Origin: BM714 sp964644525
Lineage (GTDB): Bacteria > Bacillota > Clostridia > Peptostreptococcales > BM714
Direction: 5' to 3'
Length of the DNA: 14,483 bases
Assembly: GCA_964644525.1 (NCBI GenBank)
Contig: CAZXWC010000035.1
Location: forward strand, 1-14,483
The first letter of the stretch is position 1; the number at the start of each line of letters is the position of its first letter. This document shows positions 13,750 to 14,483 of the stretch, piece by piece. The position numbers and the translations under genes were made by a program. The notes under the pieces are model-generated. The model saw only the letters and a list, made by a program, of their open reading frames with translations, did not search any database and was not told the DNA's origin.

Positions 13750-14483
13750 ATGGAAAATATGGGTTTGAATGAGATCAGAGAAAAGTTTTTGGAATTTTTC
13801 AAGTCGAAAGAACATTATTCAAGAATGAGTTATTCGTTGGTTCCGCAAAATGACAAAAGTCTTCTGCTTATAAATGCAGGGATGGCACCACTGAAGACAT
13901 ATTTTATGGGGTCGGAAGTGCCGCCGAACAAGAGGATGGCAACTTGCCAGAAATGTATCAGGACAGGGGACATTGAAAATGTTGGAATTACCGCTCGCCA
14001 CGCCACATTCTTTGAGATGCTTGGAAATTTTTCTTTTGGAGATTATTTCAAGAGGGAATCCATAAGGTGGGGTTGGGAGTTTGTGATTGAATGGCTCAAT
14101 ATGCCTGAAGAAAAATTATGGGTTACTGTATATGAGGATGACGATGAGGCATATGAAATATGGGAAAAAGAGATTGGTGTTCCCAAAGAAAGAATCGTAA
14201 GGCTTGGAAAAGAGGATAATTTTTGGGAAATAGGTACGGGCCCATGTGGTCCGTGTTCTGAAATATATTTTGACCGTGGGGAGAAATTCAGTTGCGGATT
14301 GGACACTTGCAAGCCTGGTTGTGACTGCGACAGGTTTATAGAATTCTGGAATCATGTATTCACACAATTTGACAAGGATGAAGAGGGAAACTACAAGTTA
14401 TTGCCAAATCCAAATATTGACACAGGGATGGGTCTTGAACGTGTTGCATGCATAATGCAAAATGTTGATTCGATTTTTGAAAT
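13750..14483 (+). CDS. alaS: Alanyl-tRNA synthetase (3' partial)
   Basis: The first 244 codons are present and the frame is open at the right edge. This is the class II catalytic domain that activates alanine and charges tRNA-Ala. Visible features are the N-terminus with EIREKFLEFFKSKEH and SLVPQNDKSLLLINAGMAP, then KRMATCQKCIRTGDIENVG, then motif 2 region ARHATFFEMLGNFSFGDYFK. GTGPCGPCSEIYFD, a cysteine-containing insert ending CDCDRF, EFWNHVFTQF and motif 3, DTGMGLERVAC, follow. The tRNA-binding, editing and C-Ala domains lie outside the window. ATG 13750 has CGGAGGTG upstream at good spacing. The gene is controlled by the alanine T-box directly before it. Confidence 0.97.
   Translation, partial: MENMGLNEIREKFLEFFKSKEHYSRMSYSLVPQNDKSLLLINAGMAPLKTYFMGSEVPPNKRMATCQKCIRTGDIENVGITARHATFFEMLGNFSFGDYFKRESIRWGWEFVIEWLNMPEEKLWVTVYEDDDEAYEIWEKEIGVPKERIVRLGKEDNFWEIGTGPCGPCSEIYFDRGEKFSCGLDTCKPGCDCDRFIEFWNHVFTQFDKDEEGNYKLLPNPNIDTGMGLERVACIMQNVDSIFE

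Overview
The window looks like a chromosomal segment from a low-GC, anaerobic, amino-acid-fermenting member of the Clostridia. This is inferred from AT-rich codon use, strong purine-rich Shine-Dalgarno sites, a T-box leader, a rarA-iscR-iscS-iscU-mnmA-alaS gene order typical of Firmicutes, and a full set of oxidative ornithine-fermentation genes as known from Clostridium (Acetoanaerobium) sticklandii. All genes lie on the + strand. I see no mobile element, CRISPR array, tRNA or rRNA.

Region 1 (1-2024) holds the end of a CsoR-type metal-responsive repressor, a small RseC/MucC-family membrane protein and glyA (serine hydroxymethyltransferase), closed by a perfect 15-bp intrinsic terminator.

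Region 2 (about 2050-8923) is a tightly packed six-gene operon for oxidative ornithine breakdown: ord, ortA, ortB, oraS, oraE and a MutL/GlmL-like ATPase gene. OraS/OraE (B12- and PLP-dependent) turn D-ornithine into 2,4-diaminopentanoate. Ord oxidises and deaminates this to 2-amino-4-ketopentanoate, and OrtA/OrtB cleave that with CoA to acetyl-CoA and alanine. The MutL-like ATPase is a candidate reactivase or chaperone for the aminomutase. A terminator follows it. The ornithine racemase gene (orr), needed to make D-ornithine from L-ornithine, is not in the window.

Region 3 (8968-13461) carries rarA (AAA+ ATPase of replication-fork maintenance), then an iron-sulfur and tRNA-thiolation operon: iscR (Rrf2 regulator), iscS (cysteine desulfurase), iscU (scaffold) and mnmA (tRNA 2-thiouridylase). 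A consensus promoter sits just before iscR. It overlaps a sequence resembling a type-1 IscR site and is followed by a perfect 12-bp inverted repeat whose right arm contains the iscR Shine-Dalgarno.

Region 4 (13464-14483) has a second consensus promoter, a complete alanine T-box leader with specifier GCA, antiterminator and terminator, and the first 244 codons of alaS, cut by the window edge.

The least routine items are the reactivase-like gene fused into the ornithine operon without orr, the dyad around the iscR ribosome-binding site, the incomplete cluster-ligand set of IscR, and the unclear start of ortB.
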